Assembly (NCBI GenBank): GCA_022410635.1
Contig: JAJVDF010000019.1
Location: 4,108,497-4,172,496 of the forward strand
Source of the DNA: Tretioscincus oriximinensis
Taxonomy: Eukaryota > Chordata > Lepidosauria > Squamata > Gymnophthalmidae
Reading direction: 5' to 3'
Length of the DNA: 64,000 nt
Shown: piece by piece, positions 34,437-46,167 of the stretch
Position numbering within the stretch: the first letter of the stretch is position 1
Layout of the letters: the number at the start of each line of letters is the position of its first letter
Position numbers and translations under genes: made by a program
The notes under the pieces: generated by a model
The model's database searches: none
Told to the model about the DNA's origin: nothing
The model's input: only the letters and a program-made list of their open reading frames with translations

Positions 34437-34585
34437 GTGACGCAGCATTTCCAAGCCTGGTTTTATGGTAACACAATCCGAATGGTGGACTTTGGATTCA
34501 GAGTGGTGTTAACAGGCAATGCATTTGCAGCCTTTGTGATTCTGCGTCTGCATTTTCATCAAACCGCAAAGCAGACATATAAAGA
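34437..34585. repeat. Unclassified repeat, TTTTATGGTAACA family (copy 2)
   Basis: Partner of 26774-26905: GGTTTTATGGTAACACAATC, GGTGGACTTTGGATTC, then a GTCTGC...GCAGAC hairpin. The two copies differ in spacing. Class unknown. Confidence 0.4.
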
Positions 34586-35337
34586 AAGCTTTGTTTATAC
34601 ATATATATCAAAGNGTACATATGGGCTCGCTCACTAATGAAACTATCAGTGATTTTTGTTTGCTGATTAGGGACCATAAATATTGATTGAATAGCAGCAG
34701 GAATCAATTTCCTTTGCAGTACCGTTTGTTTTCATAAAGAGACAGCAGTGGTGCCTTTTCTGCCAAATCCTGTCAAGTATTCTTAGCTCATGTCACAAAA
34801 GTATTTTATTGGATGACCAGTTGTTAAGGTAGTAATTCGTTAGCCTTGAAGCTTTCTGTCATGTCATCACACTTTCAAACTAGATAGTAATGGCTTCTAC
34901 CATTTGGGCCATTGATTTGCTGCTCACAGAAAAACAATTTGTTTAAGAACCAAATACTCCTCTGGGAATTCAAGTTTCAGACNGGCTTCCTTCGTGTATA
35001 TAGATTAATTTCAGGACCTAGTTATTTAAAAATTCATACTTTAAACAAATTGGACTCTTGTACTGGTCCGTTCATGCGTGTTCATTATAGCACCAACAAT
35101 GTGGCTACTGTTTGTTCACATACAGTTCCTTATTTGAATTCAAAGTTTAAAAACCATCCATTACCTGTCACTGCAGGTATTAATCATGAAGTCTGCAGAA
35201 AAAGAAGAAACACTGGAAATGCAGCCCTTTAGAGCCAAGTCTTCATACCCTGCTGCACATGTAGCTGTCAAGCTTTGCAATAGCCATTATAAAAGACCTA
35301 CCATTTGTTTCTTATGACAATTTATTCAAAAACAGTG
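34586..35337. other. Unassigned sequence
   Basis: A 106-codon plus-strand frame (34912-35232) contains an N and no domain. Nothing else recognised. Confidence 0.35.
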
Positions 35338-35347
35338 GATGAACTAG

Positions 35348-35590
35348 AGGAAGTGGTTAGAGTGTTGGACTCTTATCTGGTAATTTTCTGGTTCAATTCC
35401 CCACTTCTCCATGAAAGCCAGATGGGTGGCCTTGGGCCAGTCACAGTTCTTTAGAACTTTCTCAGCCCCGCCTACTTCACAGATTGTCTATTGTGGAGAA
35501 AGCAACAAAAGCTATATGTGACGCCCTTTGGTTGGCTGCCCTGAGATCTTTGGGTATAGGGTGGGATATAAGTACAAATAAATGAGTGAA
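35348..35590 (+). mobile_element. MIR-like CORE-SINE with probable target duplication
   Basis: The tRNA-like head (GTGGTTAGAGTGTTGGACTC, then CTGGTTCAATTCCCCACTTC, box B-like) is followed by the CORE-like segment GCCAGATGGGTGGCCTTGGG and CCAGTCACAGTTC, and a LINE-like tail GGCTGCCCTGAGATCTTTGG with GGGATATAAGTACAAATAAA. The core matches the well-known MIR pattern CTGGGTGACCTTGGGCAAGTCAC. GATGAACTAG (35338-35347) and GATGGACTAG (35591-35600) flank it, a likely 10 bp duplication with one mismatch. Confidence 0.75.
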
Positions 35591-35600
35591 GATGGACTAG

Positions 35601-37077
35601 AAACTCATAGATTGTGGCTGTCTGAAGAAAAATATAAAAAATCATAAAAATGGACATAAAGGTTGTTTGATTCAGCACTCGTTGCACTTGTTTCCCATTT
35701 ACTCCATGTGCCAATCACGGCCTGTGGTATTCACTCAGAAAACTAGCACAACTACAGAGTAGTGCAATTCATGTTAACACTGCAATGGCAATGGTTTCCA
35801 GTCTGCCCCAAAGATGGCTGGTGCTTGGGGGTCTTCTGATCCTTGTGAAGGCAGAAGCAGTCCCAAGGATTGGGCACTGTGGTGGTGAGGGANATCCCTG
35901 CAGATGTCCTGCCATTGCTGTTACTTTTGTTAGCAATTTAGTTGGAAAGTTCAAACTTCCAACCAAACTTTCAAAAGCCTTCAGATAATTGTATTTTATT
36001 ACCAAGTCATGCATCCACAGGACATCTGCTAGGAGCCAGAAGACTGCTAAGGATCATCCACCCTGGTTTTATGCAAGTGAAAACATGCACAAAACCAGAT
36101 TTTTTTTNAAAAAAANCCATGCCATCTGCATTTGCCTGTCAAGGATTTGGCTTCTGCTCCTTCCCTGTCCTGTGTGGGGGAGAACAGCAAATCTGATTAA
36201 ATCTGAGCAGCCTGAGCCTGCCATTTTCTATTGTTTCCATAGTTCTCCAAAAGAAGCAGGATTCTTAAATATCAGGGTAACTTAAAATGGATGGTCTTCA
36301 TTTTAGGTTCCTGACATGGTGCCCCAGGACACAGGTAAAGAAAGGATTCAGTTTGCCAATCCATTGTGTCCATTGAGGGCCCTGGAGAAATCGGTGCCCT
36401 GACACTAGGCTTGGTAATGGATTACACAGATCTGACAGTGAGGGGGTGATAATATTAATATATAGCAGCATGTGCAGCAATATATTTTCAGACTCGGCAC
36501 ANACATAGAATAAAAATAAGGAAAGCTTACATTCTTTTAATATATGCAGTATTTTCAAAAAAGAAATGAACAACTTTATCTTTGCAATTACTCTGTCTCT
36601 GTCATCTAAGCTTTCCTCNTTATAGCTTAATTGTATATTGTATTCTTCGTCTGGATTTCAAAGAAGCAAAGACTTTCCTTCTTTCCTCCCTTGCTTCCTT
36701 TTGGCTTTCAAATTTCTTACTTTCTTAAAATTTCACTTTTATCCATCTGCCTGAAAACAGCTTCTTCTCCAGGGAAAGCAGGCAATAAAAGATTATACAT
36801 AACATGGCAGCACTCGTGCCAATCCAAAGGAGCAGTAAAGTAATACTTCTGGCTTTTATATAACCATAATCATGTCATTAATGGAGCTATAGTGATTCAT
36901 CCAAGCTGAGGAAGACACCTTCCATCTTTGCTTGCTTCATGTTTTTCTAGAAGCCACAGGAGTGGTTTGCTGTGTATACATCACCTCTGTTGCATTTAAA
37001 AAATAAAAATAAAATCAGGTGCCAAATTCATTGCAATTGGGATTTGGAGTCAAATGTGCTGTATTTGATAATACTTT
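35601..37077. other. Unassigned sequence with an N-rich A/T patch
   Basis: At 36100-36118 a T8-N-A6-N run marks poor assembly. Overlapping 80-98 codon frames around 35.9-36.3 kb lack domains. Nothing else recognised. Confidence 0.35.
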
Positions 37078-37475
37078 CTTTCTTTCTTTATATTTCTACC
37101 GCCCCTTATACCTGAGTGTCTCAGGGCAGCCAACAATAAAAACAAAAATGGTAAATTAAAACTGTATCTGAAGGTGGGGAGGTAAATCGCATTTCTTCAA
37201 TCAAAGGCCACTTTAAAGATGTGGGTCTTCAAGGATCTTCTAAAATAATACAATGATGGTGACTGATGCACCTTGAGGCAGAGACTATTCCATAATCTGG
37301 GAGCAACCACCAAGAAGGCCATGCTTTGGGTTATCACTCCATTTGATATTGAAAGGTACCAAGAGGACTTTCCCTGCAGATCTTAAGGCATAGGCAGATT
37401 GATATGGAAGAAGGCATTCCTTTAGATATTTGGAGCACAAGTTATTTAGGGTCTTATAGGTTAAATCCATTTTCA
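37078..37475 (-). mobile_element. L2-type LINE, minus strand, ORF2 end and tail
   Basis: On the plus strand it starts TTTCTTTATATTTCTACCGCC and GAGTGTCTCAGGGCAGCCAA (complement of the 3' tail) and ends in CTTATAGGTTAAATCC. The minus-strand frame (37285-37470) begins MDLTYKTLNNLCSKYLKECL, fitting the L2 pattern LLLTYKALNGLAPQYLSDLL. The 19.2 kb fragment aligns to the middle of this copy. Confidence 0.6.
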
Positions 37476-39245
37476 GTCCTGAAGAACTGGACTAAAAGAG
37501 AAAAAAATCCTCCTTTTAAAAAGAAAAGATAAGTCTATTAACTAAAATAAAAGTTGATACAAACATGAAAAGAATCTCATCAATGGAAAAAAAAAACATT
37601 CATATGTTGTTACATTGCATTATCTTGCATATTTTGTTACCTCTAACATACACATCTTAGGTTTCTCAAATAAATCTTCTACTCTGATACTTGGGCAATC
37701 ATAGGATCTAATAAAGATCCTGCGATTGCCTCCTGCCAGTCACCAGATGTAAGAGACAATTAGGGCCTTTTACCTGTCTTTTCTGGCTCCTTTCACTATC
37801 GTCACTCTTGCAATTACTTGGAAGCCAGCTGCCTCCTACCTACTTCCATTGGGAGGAGCTTACTTAAAATGATTTCCCTAGAATTNGCATGGTGTTTGTG
37901 GATAATTTTGGCCAGTTGGTAGATGGACCTCTGCATCATTTCATTTTGGGTTCTAAGAAAAAGCCTGAGAAATACACCATTTGTTTGTTCTTGAGTTCTG
38001 AAACTGGGCCAGGCTGAGCTGTAGCAGTGCCTCTGGCTTATGCCACGGGCTACCACACTGGGACCTTCCAGGACAAGATCAGTCTCTGTAACACACATCA
38101 ACATAAAATTGTATTTGTTAACAGGACTTTATATTCCCTTTCTTTATCTCAATCAGGTTTGCTGTGTTCCATTCATTTAAATAAATAAGCCTCCTTTAAC
38201 TAATTCGTGTCGCCCAAATGGCTGTGATTGCTGTTCTGCGGGGCAGTAATGGACACAATTAGTGTGCATCAACTGGAAGGAACATTATTGGCTAAGATGC
38301 ACTCGCCTCTCTTGATGATGTGGGGTCTGGGCCCCACAGTGGACAAATGCATGAGTCATCACCAGGGCTTGCATTAACCCGGCTGGCTCTGCCCCCAACA
38401 GGCAGCCTCATTGATGTGCAGAAAAGCAGCAGTAAGAGCAGCAGCCAGACAAGGCGATGTAGAGGTAACCCATTGGATGTGTGTTTGTGTGTGTTTATGT
38501 GTAGAGGATCGTTCCATTAATGGGCTTTGGAATGGCCACCAATTACAGGATAAAACAATAGGAACAACATTGATTAGGTATCATTTCTATCCAGGCTGTA
38601 GTCAAATAATGATTTCAATTCAGGAAACTACTTAGCAGTTCATAGTCCTCTGTTGCCTGGTTTTTTACATCATTTCTTGCATCAGTTTGCTATTTTAATA
38701 ACAAGAATAGGCATTAAATAGACCAGTGTAGCTTTGAAAAGTGTTTTAATGTATGTTATAAAAGTATTTGAAAAAGAAAACATCAGATGTACAAACTGTA
38801 TCACATTTCAGAGAAATAGCCATGGTAGTCTTAGTTCAGCAAGGAGTTTTCCAAGAAAAACCTGAGTGTAGAAAGGGCATTACTTGGTAACTGAATTACT
38901 AGCTCAGATCTGTACTTAGGGCCCTATAGTCTAGTACAGTGATGGTCTACATTAATCAGGTCTACAATCACACCAGACCCTTCTGTTTTGGAAAAAGAAA
39001 CAGTGTACCCCAAATCTGAGTGGAGTTTGGGCATGACTACAAAACATTACAAGGGATGTGCAAAATAGGATTTGTTCCATATACTTTACTGCTGCCATTG
39101 GTATAGTAATTCTTATGCCATCTAGTCCATTAAATAAAACACTGCCTGTCAAAGTTATTGCAGAACAAGCAAACCTGGAATTACTAATATGGAACTAGTA
39201 TGGTAAGGGCAGAAAGGGTTTAGTCTTTATCAGTTTCTAGGTCCT
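37476..39245. other. Unassigned, partly compositionally distinct sequence
   Basis: The segment 38195-38420 has higher GC, few simple repeats and short ordered motifs (CCAAATGGCTGTGATTGCTG, GGACACAATTAGTGTGC), which could be a conserved non-coding element, though this is only an impression. A TG-rich run lies at 38477-38503. Confidence 0.3.
38806..38848 (-). mobile_element. Short Penelope-like tail fragment, minus strand
   Basis: TTTCAGAGAAATAGCCATGG and TAGTCTTAGTTCAGCAAGGA are the complement of the family's terminal phrase (GACTAACACGGCTATTTCTCTGAA preceded by TTTGCTGAAC). Only about 43 bp remain. Confidence 0.45.
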
Positions 39246-39450
39246 GGTCACACCTAACATTTAATCCAGCTTCAATCCACCTTCTCAATGTAAGAAACTA
39301 AGTGAATAATAATTTTCTTTCTTTATTATCTAACCCAAACATGGGTTCTGGGAGTTAAAGAATGCCAAAAGAAAATATCTTAACACTTTGCTGCATTGAT
39401 CTCCCGTTCTGAAAGTGGACTGAAACCTGATTAAAATTAGAAGCGTGGTC
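39246..39450. mobile_element. Foldback element, TTAATCCAGCTTCAG family
   Basis: The left end GGTCACACCTAACATTTAAT and CCAGCTTCAATCCACC face GTGGACTGAAACCTGATTAA and ATTAGAAGCGTGGTC on the right, giving imperfect inverted ends of about 45 bp. It is related to the element at 24320-24464 and more distantly to 53474-53612. No coding capacity. Confidence 0.55.
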
Positions 39451-40497
39451 TATAGTCTGATGCTCATATAATGCTACGGGAGGTTTCTTTCAGACAGGAG
39501 CAGTATCTTTTTTATTTAAAGTGCTCACTTAAACTAATATCTTTAATCCATTTAAAGCTAATTCAGACGTGTAGCCAGATTTTGGTCTGTGTGTGCTTGT
39601 TTTAAAAGGAGATCAAGGAAGAATATTCTGTCTTTCATGAAAAAAGTGTTCATTGCTGAATTTCCCAAAGCACTTTTTGCAGTTCTGCTGTGTAACTATG
39701 AAGTTAATGGATCTGTGGATGGCTTAATGAGTCAGATTCATATCTGGGAAATATTTAATTAAGATACGCTTAATGGCCATTCCAATAGTAACACAAAGAT
39801 ACCAAGAAACTGTTTTAATTTAATCTGTATCTATTGGACTTTAGTAACTTTCTTTCTTGCAATTTCAAAGAAATTTCTTTCTTGCCATAGTATTAGACTA
39901 CTTAAGCATTAAATTCTAAAATAAGGTTCTGTTACAATGGCCCCTTTTAATTTAGCTCTTCCAAAAATAGAGTGTCTAGCCCCTCTGTTTTAAGGTTGAA
40001 AGTATCAGATCAAAGGACTCTTTGAAATTATAATACCATATATAAATTGCCTCAACAAGCATGTAAACACGATCCAAAGTTATGGAGATATTTGTGATAC
40101 TTTCCCTAAGGGGATGGTTTGAAATAATTTTACTAGTATTTTTATCCAAAGACATCTTGAGGATTTTTTTATGATTCCATTGTGTATAAAGTAAGAGGAA
40201 TATTTTGAATATATTTGATGCTCACTGGCCTCTGAGGAAGACAAGTATCGACTTTTATTGAAAGGCGTTTGGCCACAGGATTTCTGGAATTTTAAAAAGA
40301 CAATAAGAAGAGGTTTCTTTCCCACATTTTACCCTCTTGGACTTTTATTCATCCTTTTTGGGGGGTCACAAGCTGTGGAATGAGCTTATGCCATCAAGTT
40401 GGATTTATTTTATTTACTATGGTGAAATGTTTATCTGTACACTTTGTGGCAATTGGATTTGCTTGTGGTCTAGGGGTAGATCTAGAATTGATTGTTG
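39451..40497. other. Unassigned AT-rich sequence
   Basis: No exon or repeat recognised. Confidence 0.35.
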
Positions 40498-40499
40498 TA

Positions 40500-40695
40500 G
40501 GATGACCAGATGACCCCTTTTTGGGGGGTTGAAAACCTGTTTTTCGGGTGTCTCCTTTTTTTTCTGAGGAATAAAAAAATAAATAAAATAGAATTAGAAA
40601 AAAAAACTTTTTTGAAAAGATTTTCCTCAGAAAAAACTGGGAGGCACCCCAAAACTGGGTTTTCAACTCCTCCAAAAGGGGTCATCTGGTCAGCC
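40500..40695. mobile_element. Hairpin MITE, GGCTGACCAGATGACCCC family, copy A
   Basis: The 196 bp element is nearly an inverted repeat along its whole length: left GGATGACCAGATGACCCC, right GGGGTCATCTGGTCAGCC, then TTGAAAACC/GGTTTTCAA, GGGTGTCTCC/GGAGGCACCCC and TTTTTTCTGAGGAA/TTCCTCAGAAAAAA. The centre is AT-rich. TA flanks it at 40498-40499 and 40696-40697. It encodes nothing: frames in both strands translate alike only because the DNA is palindromic. Three sister copies lie at 45.6, 49.95 and 50.7 kb. Confidence 0.85.
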
Positions 40696-40697
40696 TA

Positions 40698-43286
40698 CTA
40701 TATTGGAGCAGATAGGTGATTGAGCTTTTGGGAGAGAGCTCTTTTTCTAATAGATTCCTTTTCATTTCTACAATTAGTTTTGATCTGCTGCAGAAAAAAT
40801 ATAGTTTAGATATATCAGAGGGAAGCTGTTTTGTGCCCACCACACATTACAGTTGTTCTAGTTTATTTTAGTGATGAGATCTTCAGTAATTCTTTGTATT
40901 TTCCATAATGGATGAAATTCTGTAGCTAGCTAGTTTTCTACTACCTAATGAAATTAAACCAATTCATTGTTATGCTGAAGTCCAGAAAATTGCACTTGTA
41001 AAACTAAGTGAAAATGACAATTGCTGATGCAGAAGCAGAATATTGTGTTTGTTCATTGTTTTTTGTTTTTGTTGTACATAATTCATGACACTAAGTCCTT
41101 TTGCTGTGTTTCAAGGAAGCTTTAAATTAATATGATAGGAAAATATTTAAGAATAAACTTTAAGGACCCACAGAGTATAATTATTTAAATCCCCAAAGGA
41201 GGACTCTTACGGATACAACAATATTACCACTGATTTTAGTTTTTAAACAACTCTTTATTATTGCAGGCCAAAGTAACACCAAGAAAGAGTCCTTGGAAAT
41301 TATTTCTGAAAGGTAGCACTGCTTGCCTTGGGCATAGTTGTTAACAGACTTAGTCTAATTAGAGTTCATTTTGATTAGGAATATGTACAAAGAATATTTT
41401 TCCATCATGCTTGTTTCTATCCAAATAGAAAAATGTTTGGGAAAAAATATATTTACATAAAATTGTGTTTTCCCAGTGCTGCCCTCATAGAGATATGAAA
41501 ATGAGGTAAGTGAAGCAAGCACTTATTACAAAAGTGTAATTTAAGCACAATAACATATTGCAGTAAGACAGAGGCTTTATATTTTTAAGCTTTATTAAAA
41601 AAGAGTGTAATTGGCTGTCAAGTCAGAAGGAGAAGAAAATCTCATTTAGTTTCAAAAGCATAAAGGTGGATGCCCAACTGCTACCCTTTCAAACTACTCT
41701 ATCAATGGTTTTAAGTTGGCCTAGGTTTTGAAGACAAAGGAAAGACAGAGCGGGATCCTATCATGAGAGTTGCTATTACATGAGAATGAAGTGGGGCTAA
41801 CTTGCTGAATGATCTATGTGTGTGGTGAAGCTCATGATTCCCAAATTGTTATGGCTGCTAATGAGGGGAAGTTCAACCAATCTTTCTCTCTCTTATCCTT
41901 CTATTGGGGTGAGGGAAATTTTTTCTAATTAACAGCATAGCCCCCATAAAAATTATTAGAAGTTTATAATATAATACTATAATTTAGTGGTCCAATATAC
42001 CCTCCACTTCCAGTTTGTGGAGATGTACAAACAAGACCCTACTGTCAATTGGTCAGACATTGAATGTTTCATTGATTTATTTGAAATACTGATTTATAAG
42101 AACACACATTTGTTAACCGTTTATTGCTATTTTGCTATATTTTAGAGCCAATGTTTTGCTGCTCATTTGTTATACTGAATTTCACGCTCTCCCCAATCTT
42201 TGTTGATTCTTTGCCTAATTAGAGCCATATCTAAAGCATATGGGAGCCTTCCTCACAAAAAGGAAAAAAGATCATGTTCTTTCAGGGGCTCAATTGATCA
42301 CATTATTTTCAAATAGCCAACAATATATCTCATCCAGCTTGTACTACAAGGCCCCAAATATAATTTAGGCTGCATCCACATGTGGGGCTAAAACCCACTC
42401 CTAGCTTTGATTGTGGGTGGGTGGCCATCTGCATAGTTCGCATGGCGGCTGCCATAGGTGAGAGGGAGGAAGGAAGTGCCGGTCCCTGAGTGGCCAAGTG
42501 CAGCTTTCCCTGTGCCACGTGCATGCAGCCAGAGTGTACTGTCTTTTGAATACTGGGGTTCACAACTGAGATTTGGGGTACATGATGATTACCTATCCCT
42601 TCCTTAGCATGATGTTCTTCATACTTTCTCTTCAGGCCATGTGGCAAAATGTAGGCTTCACAATGCATCAGTAATAAAAGGTTGAGAATAAGCAATTTCT
42701 TGCTGATATTTTCCAACATGCTAGCCAAACACCCCTTTAGTCCCCTTCTAAGCTTTTGATCTCATGGAAAGAAAGCAGCAAGAGGTTCTCCTAGATCCCA
42801 CTGAGCATGCTCAGCATTATAGGACCATAGAATTCAGTAGCCAAAATATAACCGATCCCTATGATCCGAATAGCTCACCTCTGTTCTTTTAAAGGTTTGT
42901 TTTTAACAGGGGGAAGGTAAGTGTGGAGTCGCTAGCCAGCAATTTCTTTCACAACATAACGTAATTGCTGGTTTTTTCTCTTTGTGTGCTCATAACCTTA
43001 TTCTTGCTCTCCAGCCTCTGATACTAATACATATGTTGCCAGCCAAAGAGAGACATCACCACAGAAAAGTGATCATTAATTATGGCAATGCCATGTCCAT
43101 ATCTAGCACATGCATACATGCACTCTTACTATGTCATATCATTTTATTTGTGTGCTATGTTTTCAATAATTAACCAAAGGAATTGAAGCCCAATCTCTCC
43201 TTTTCCCTGCTGAAAAAAATGCCCTGTAAAGGACTGTCAATGCAAGGAAAGATAAAAAAATCATTTCTTGCTTGTCTCTTGCATAA
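40698..43286. other. AT-rich, apparently single-copy sequence
   Basis: A 132-codon minus-strand frame (42330-42728) starts with a hydrophobic run (LLILNLLLLMHCEAYIL) that resembles a signal peptide, but it has no domain, splice sites or homologue I recognise. No repeat borders found. Confidence 0.35.
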
Positions 43287-43368
43287 TATACTGCTCAAAA
43301 CAATTAAGGGAACACTTTAACATAATATGTTATGTTAAAGTGTTCCCTTAATTGTTTTGAGCAGTATA
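43287..43368. repeat. 82 bp near-perfect palindrome (miniature hairpin transposon)
   Basis: The 38 bp arms 43287-43324 and 43331-43368 are exactly complementary (TATACTGCTCAAAACAATTA, then AGGGAACACTTTAACATA and its mirror), separated by ATATGT. The arm start TACTGCTCAAAA...AAGGGAACACTT resembles the terminus of a Tc1/mariner-like transposon I recall from several animal genomes, and TA dinucleotides lie at both ends. Its form is comparable to the 80 bp human MADE1 mariner MITE. Confidence 0.8.
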
Positions 43369-44539
43369 ATTCTTCAGCAACTTGTTTTATGTTTTGCAAA
43401 GCAGTACTGAGTGAATGCTAAAATATTCATTAGAGTAAATATCCAAAATCTGATTCTCAGCATAAACAAAGTATTGATTTCAGAAGCTTTTAACTCCCCA
43501 CCTTTTTTTAAAATCAGAGACAACCAGTTTTCTAGTTCTTATTCATCATGCTTTTCTTCACAGAATGCTTTGTTGTGATTTTAATAGTGTGGCTTACTAA
43601 CTTTGAAATAATTTAAAACTTGACTGCTGATCAGAATAAATGTTCAGATCTATACTGCAGATAATGTAAAGAAGATCCAGTTTTTTCAGGGGGCCCAGGA
43701 ATCTGCTTCAATGTACCAATTGGCCAAGGTATGTCTTCAATGATTTTCTAACAGTCTTCATTGAAGAAGCTTGATGCACCTCAAGGGGGAACTAAGAAGT
43801 CCCAGGTTCCCAAATCCTCTGCTATTTGCTCTTGCAAGTCTCAAGACATTGACAAGATGATATAGGAGGTGATCCTTGATATGGGGGTTGTACTGAGATG
43901 ATGTCATTGTGTCAGCCTATGTTATACCCCAGATTCGGAGCAATCATTTGTTTCTGTTCTGCTGTTCCTGAGCAGAGGAGGTAGTGAGGAAAGGCCCTTA
44001 GACTGAAGCTGTAATATTTCTTACTGTTCTTTCTGATGATCCTGTAGTGTAACAGCTAACTGCTGATTATTATTAAAAGAATATGGATGTAATTGATGCA
44101 TGAAGAAAAGAGGTAGGTGGGAAAAATGGATCAACTTTATTGATTATGGGTCAGAGCAATTATATAATGAAGATCTTGTACATAGATTAAATGTATTTCC
44201 AAATGTCAGATTCCTGACTAAAATGTAATCGTGGCAAATAAATGGGGAGAGTGGAAAGAGGGATTAGGGAATGACTCTCTATCACAGACTCCTTATTCTA
44301 CCCGGGCTGCTGCTTGCTGAAGGTAGGAAAGAAAGCACCTCGCCAGGTCTGCCGTCTGGGGCTCTTTCCATCCTTGGCTTGACCCGTCACCTCTCCCCCA
44401 GCAGCAAGGAGAAGGAGTCCAGCCCAGACACGGAGGGAGGAGACAGGCCCAATGGTGATTTTTTAAATCTTTATTATCCCCCCTCCCCTGGTCTACTGTT
44501 TTCCCCAGACAGAGCAGCTCCCCTTCCTTCCTTTTTCAG
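43369..44539. other. Unassigned sequence
   Basis: A 121-codon plus-strand frame (44271-44636) overlaps a GC-rich patch (44280-44520) and has no domain. It probably reflects a repeat similar to the neighbouring foldback sequence. Confidence 0.35.
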
Positions 44540-44769
44540 GACTGTCTGGAAAGAGCTTGGCCATCCACATTTGGATGCTGCCATAGTCTACACTACAATG
44601 TGGATGGCAGGCTCCAATTCTGAGATCCATCCCTGAATAAGGCTCAGTGGGGACAGCCAGGATCTTAAACCAACTAAACTCCTTACCCCACTAAGCATTA
44701 CTCTGGCATAGACTATGGCAGTCTCATTGGCCTGCTAAAGTCCACACTTGCATGTAGATGGCAGACTCC
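44540..44769. mobile_element. Foldback sequence, CCCCACTG family (degenerate)
   Basis: It contains GGCCATCCACATTTGGATG, CATAGTCTACACTACAATG, AATAAGGCTCAGTGGGGAC and TTACCCCACTAAGC, matching phrases of the 10.1 and 50.2 kb copies. TGGCAGGCTCCAATTCTGAG at about 44608 recurs as TGGCAGACTCCAATTCTGAG at about 44760, so part is directly duplicated. Borders are uncertain. Confidence 0.4.
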
Positions 44770-44890
44770 AATTCTGAGGTCCCACCCTAGGTTTATACTT
44801 GAGTCAGTACTTTTAACTAGTTTTTTGTGGTAAAATTAGATGCCGCGGCTTATATATGGGTCAGCCTATACTTGAGTATATACGGATAAC
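44770..44890 (-). mobile_element. Widespread vertebrate element with TATACTTGAGTATA end
   Basis: On the minus strand it reads ATACTCAAGTATAGGCTGAC, then TATATAAGCCGCGGC, ATCTAATTTTACCACAAAAA and CTGACTCAAGTATAAACC, TAGGGTGGGA. I recall this phrase order (ACTCGAGTATAAGCCG, CTAATTTTACCACAAAAAAC, GACTCGAGTATAAGCCTAGG) as a common dispersed repeat in reptiles and some mammals, but I cannot name the Repbase family with certainty. It ends in a short palindrome TATACTTGAGTATA. Confidence 0.5.
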
Positions 44891-45606
44891 CTGGTTTTGC
44901 AGAAAATCCAGTTCAACATATTCCTATAAAGCTTTTTCTCTCTGTTTCAGAAGGAACATCTTGTTTTTAACACATATTATTTTGTTAATACACTGAAACT
45001 GCTAATATAATTACTTTTTGTCTACTATTATTATCAATTATAATAATATACTTTCATACTAATGCAATTAGGACAAACTTCATGAATAAGAAATTTTGGT
45101 AATGCAATGAAGGCACTTCTGGGAGATGCTGTTGTTTCTTTATATCTTTTTTGTGTGTTTCAAGGACTATTTTAATTTCTCAGCTGGGAGCAAAATAGAA
45201 TAGCAATGAGAAGGGTATTGCTATCACCTGAAAACTGGGTTCTTTTTTTACAGCTCCACAAGCTAAGCTGTCTTTCCCCTATAATAACTGTGTTGTTAAT
45301 TTAGAAAATATACATGGTTCGTCAGGATAAATGTTAATCTTTCACACCCAAATTATAAATTTGTGGCCAACATTAGATATATCACTATAAAAACCACTCT
45401 TTAAAGTGCTTTTACACAGTTCATTTAATTAACACGATTACTGAGAATATATCTGTAATTGAAAAAGTATATACCAAACCTGGTTCCTGATCATTTTCAT
45501 CTTTTTTAAAAAATAATAATAAAGTCCTTTCATTAAATATGTGCACAATCATTTACAAAAATGTAATAAATGTTAGTGCTGTATGCAAGAGCAATTATCA
45601 CCAGTA
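44891..45606. other. Unassigned AT-rich sequence
   Basis: No exon or repeat recognised. Confidence 0.35.
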
Positions 45607-45608
45607 TA

Positions 45609-45787
45609 GGCTGACCAGATGACCCCTTTTTGGGGGGTGCCTCCCAGTTTTTTTCTGAGGAAACCTTTTTCAAAAAAANATTTTTTTTCCAAAAATATTT
45701 TGTTTATTTTTTTTTCCTCATAAAAAACTGGGAGGCACCCCAAAAATAGGTTTTCAACCCCTCCCAAAAGGGGTCACCTGGTCAGCC
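45609..45787. mobile_element. Hairpin MITE, GGCTGACCAGATGACCCC family, copy B
   Basis: A 179 bp element with left end GGCTGACCAGATGACCCC and right end GGGGTCACCTGGTCAGCC, flanked by TA at 45607-45608 and 45788-45789. Relative to the sister copies, the left arm lacks the TTGAAAACC segment and passes straight from TTTTTGGGGGG to TGCCTCCCAG, so the hairpin is asymmetric here. Confidence 0.82.
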
Positions 45788-45873
45788 TACAAAGTATAGC
45801 AAATAACTCAATAAACAAATAACCAAGCATAGGCTGCATCCAGACTGCCCCCCTTTTTCAGTGTTACTTTAAA

Positions 45874-46166
45874 AACATAAGAACATAAGAGGAGCCCTGC
45901 AGAATGAGGCCNGAGCCCATCTAACCCAGCCTTCTGTCTCACACAGTGGCCTGCCAATTACATCGGGGCACTCTGGAACAGAAGAAGGCAAAATCTTCAG
46001 CTGTTCTCGATGCATTGCAATTGTCATTTCAAGAGTACTGCCTGTCGCTCCATCTCGGAGGCAGTATCAAGACATTCATCCTAGTAGCTGTTTATACCCT
46101 TGGCTTCCATGAACTTGTCCAATCCTGTCTTAAAGCTATCCNNGCTGCTNGGTATTACCACCTTTC
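45874..46166 (-). mobile_element. CR1 LINE, minus strand
   Basis: Starts ACATAAGAACATAAGAGGAG and GAGCCCATCTAACCCAGCC, proceeds through the second-subfamily 3' UTR (CGGAGGCAGTATCAAGACAT) and ends in the complement of the ORF2 terminus (CTTGTCCAATCCTGTCTTAA, TATTACCACC). Contains several Ns. Truncated after about 290 bp. Confidence 0.82.
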
Positions 46167-46167
46167 A

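Noticed and set aside
42330..42728. 132-codon minus-strand frame with a signal-peptide-like start
   Set aside because: No domain, no repeat of a known family, no splice or regulatory context, and length within chance expectation for 64 kb in six frames.
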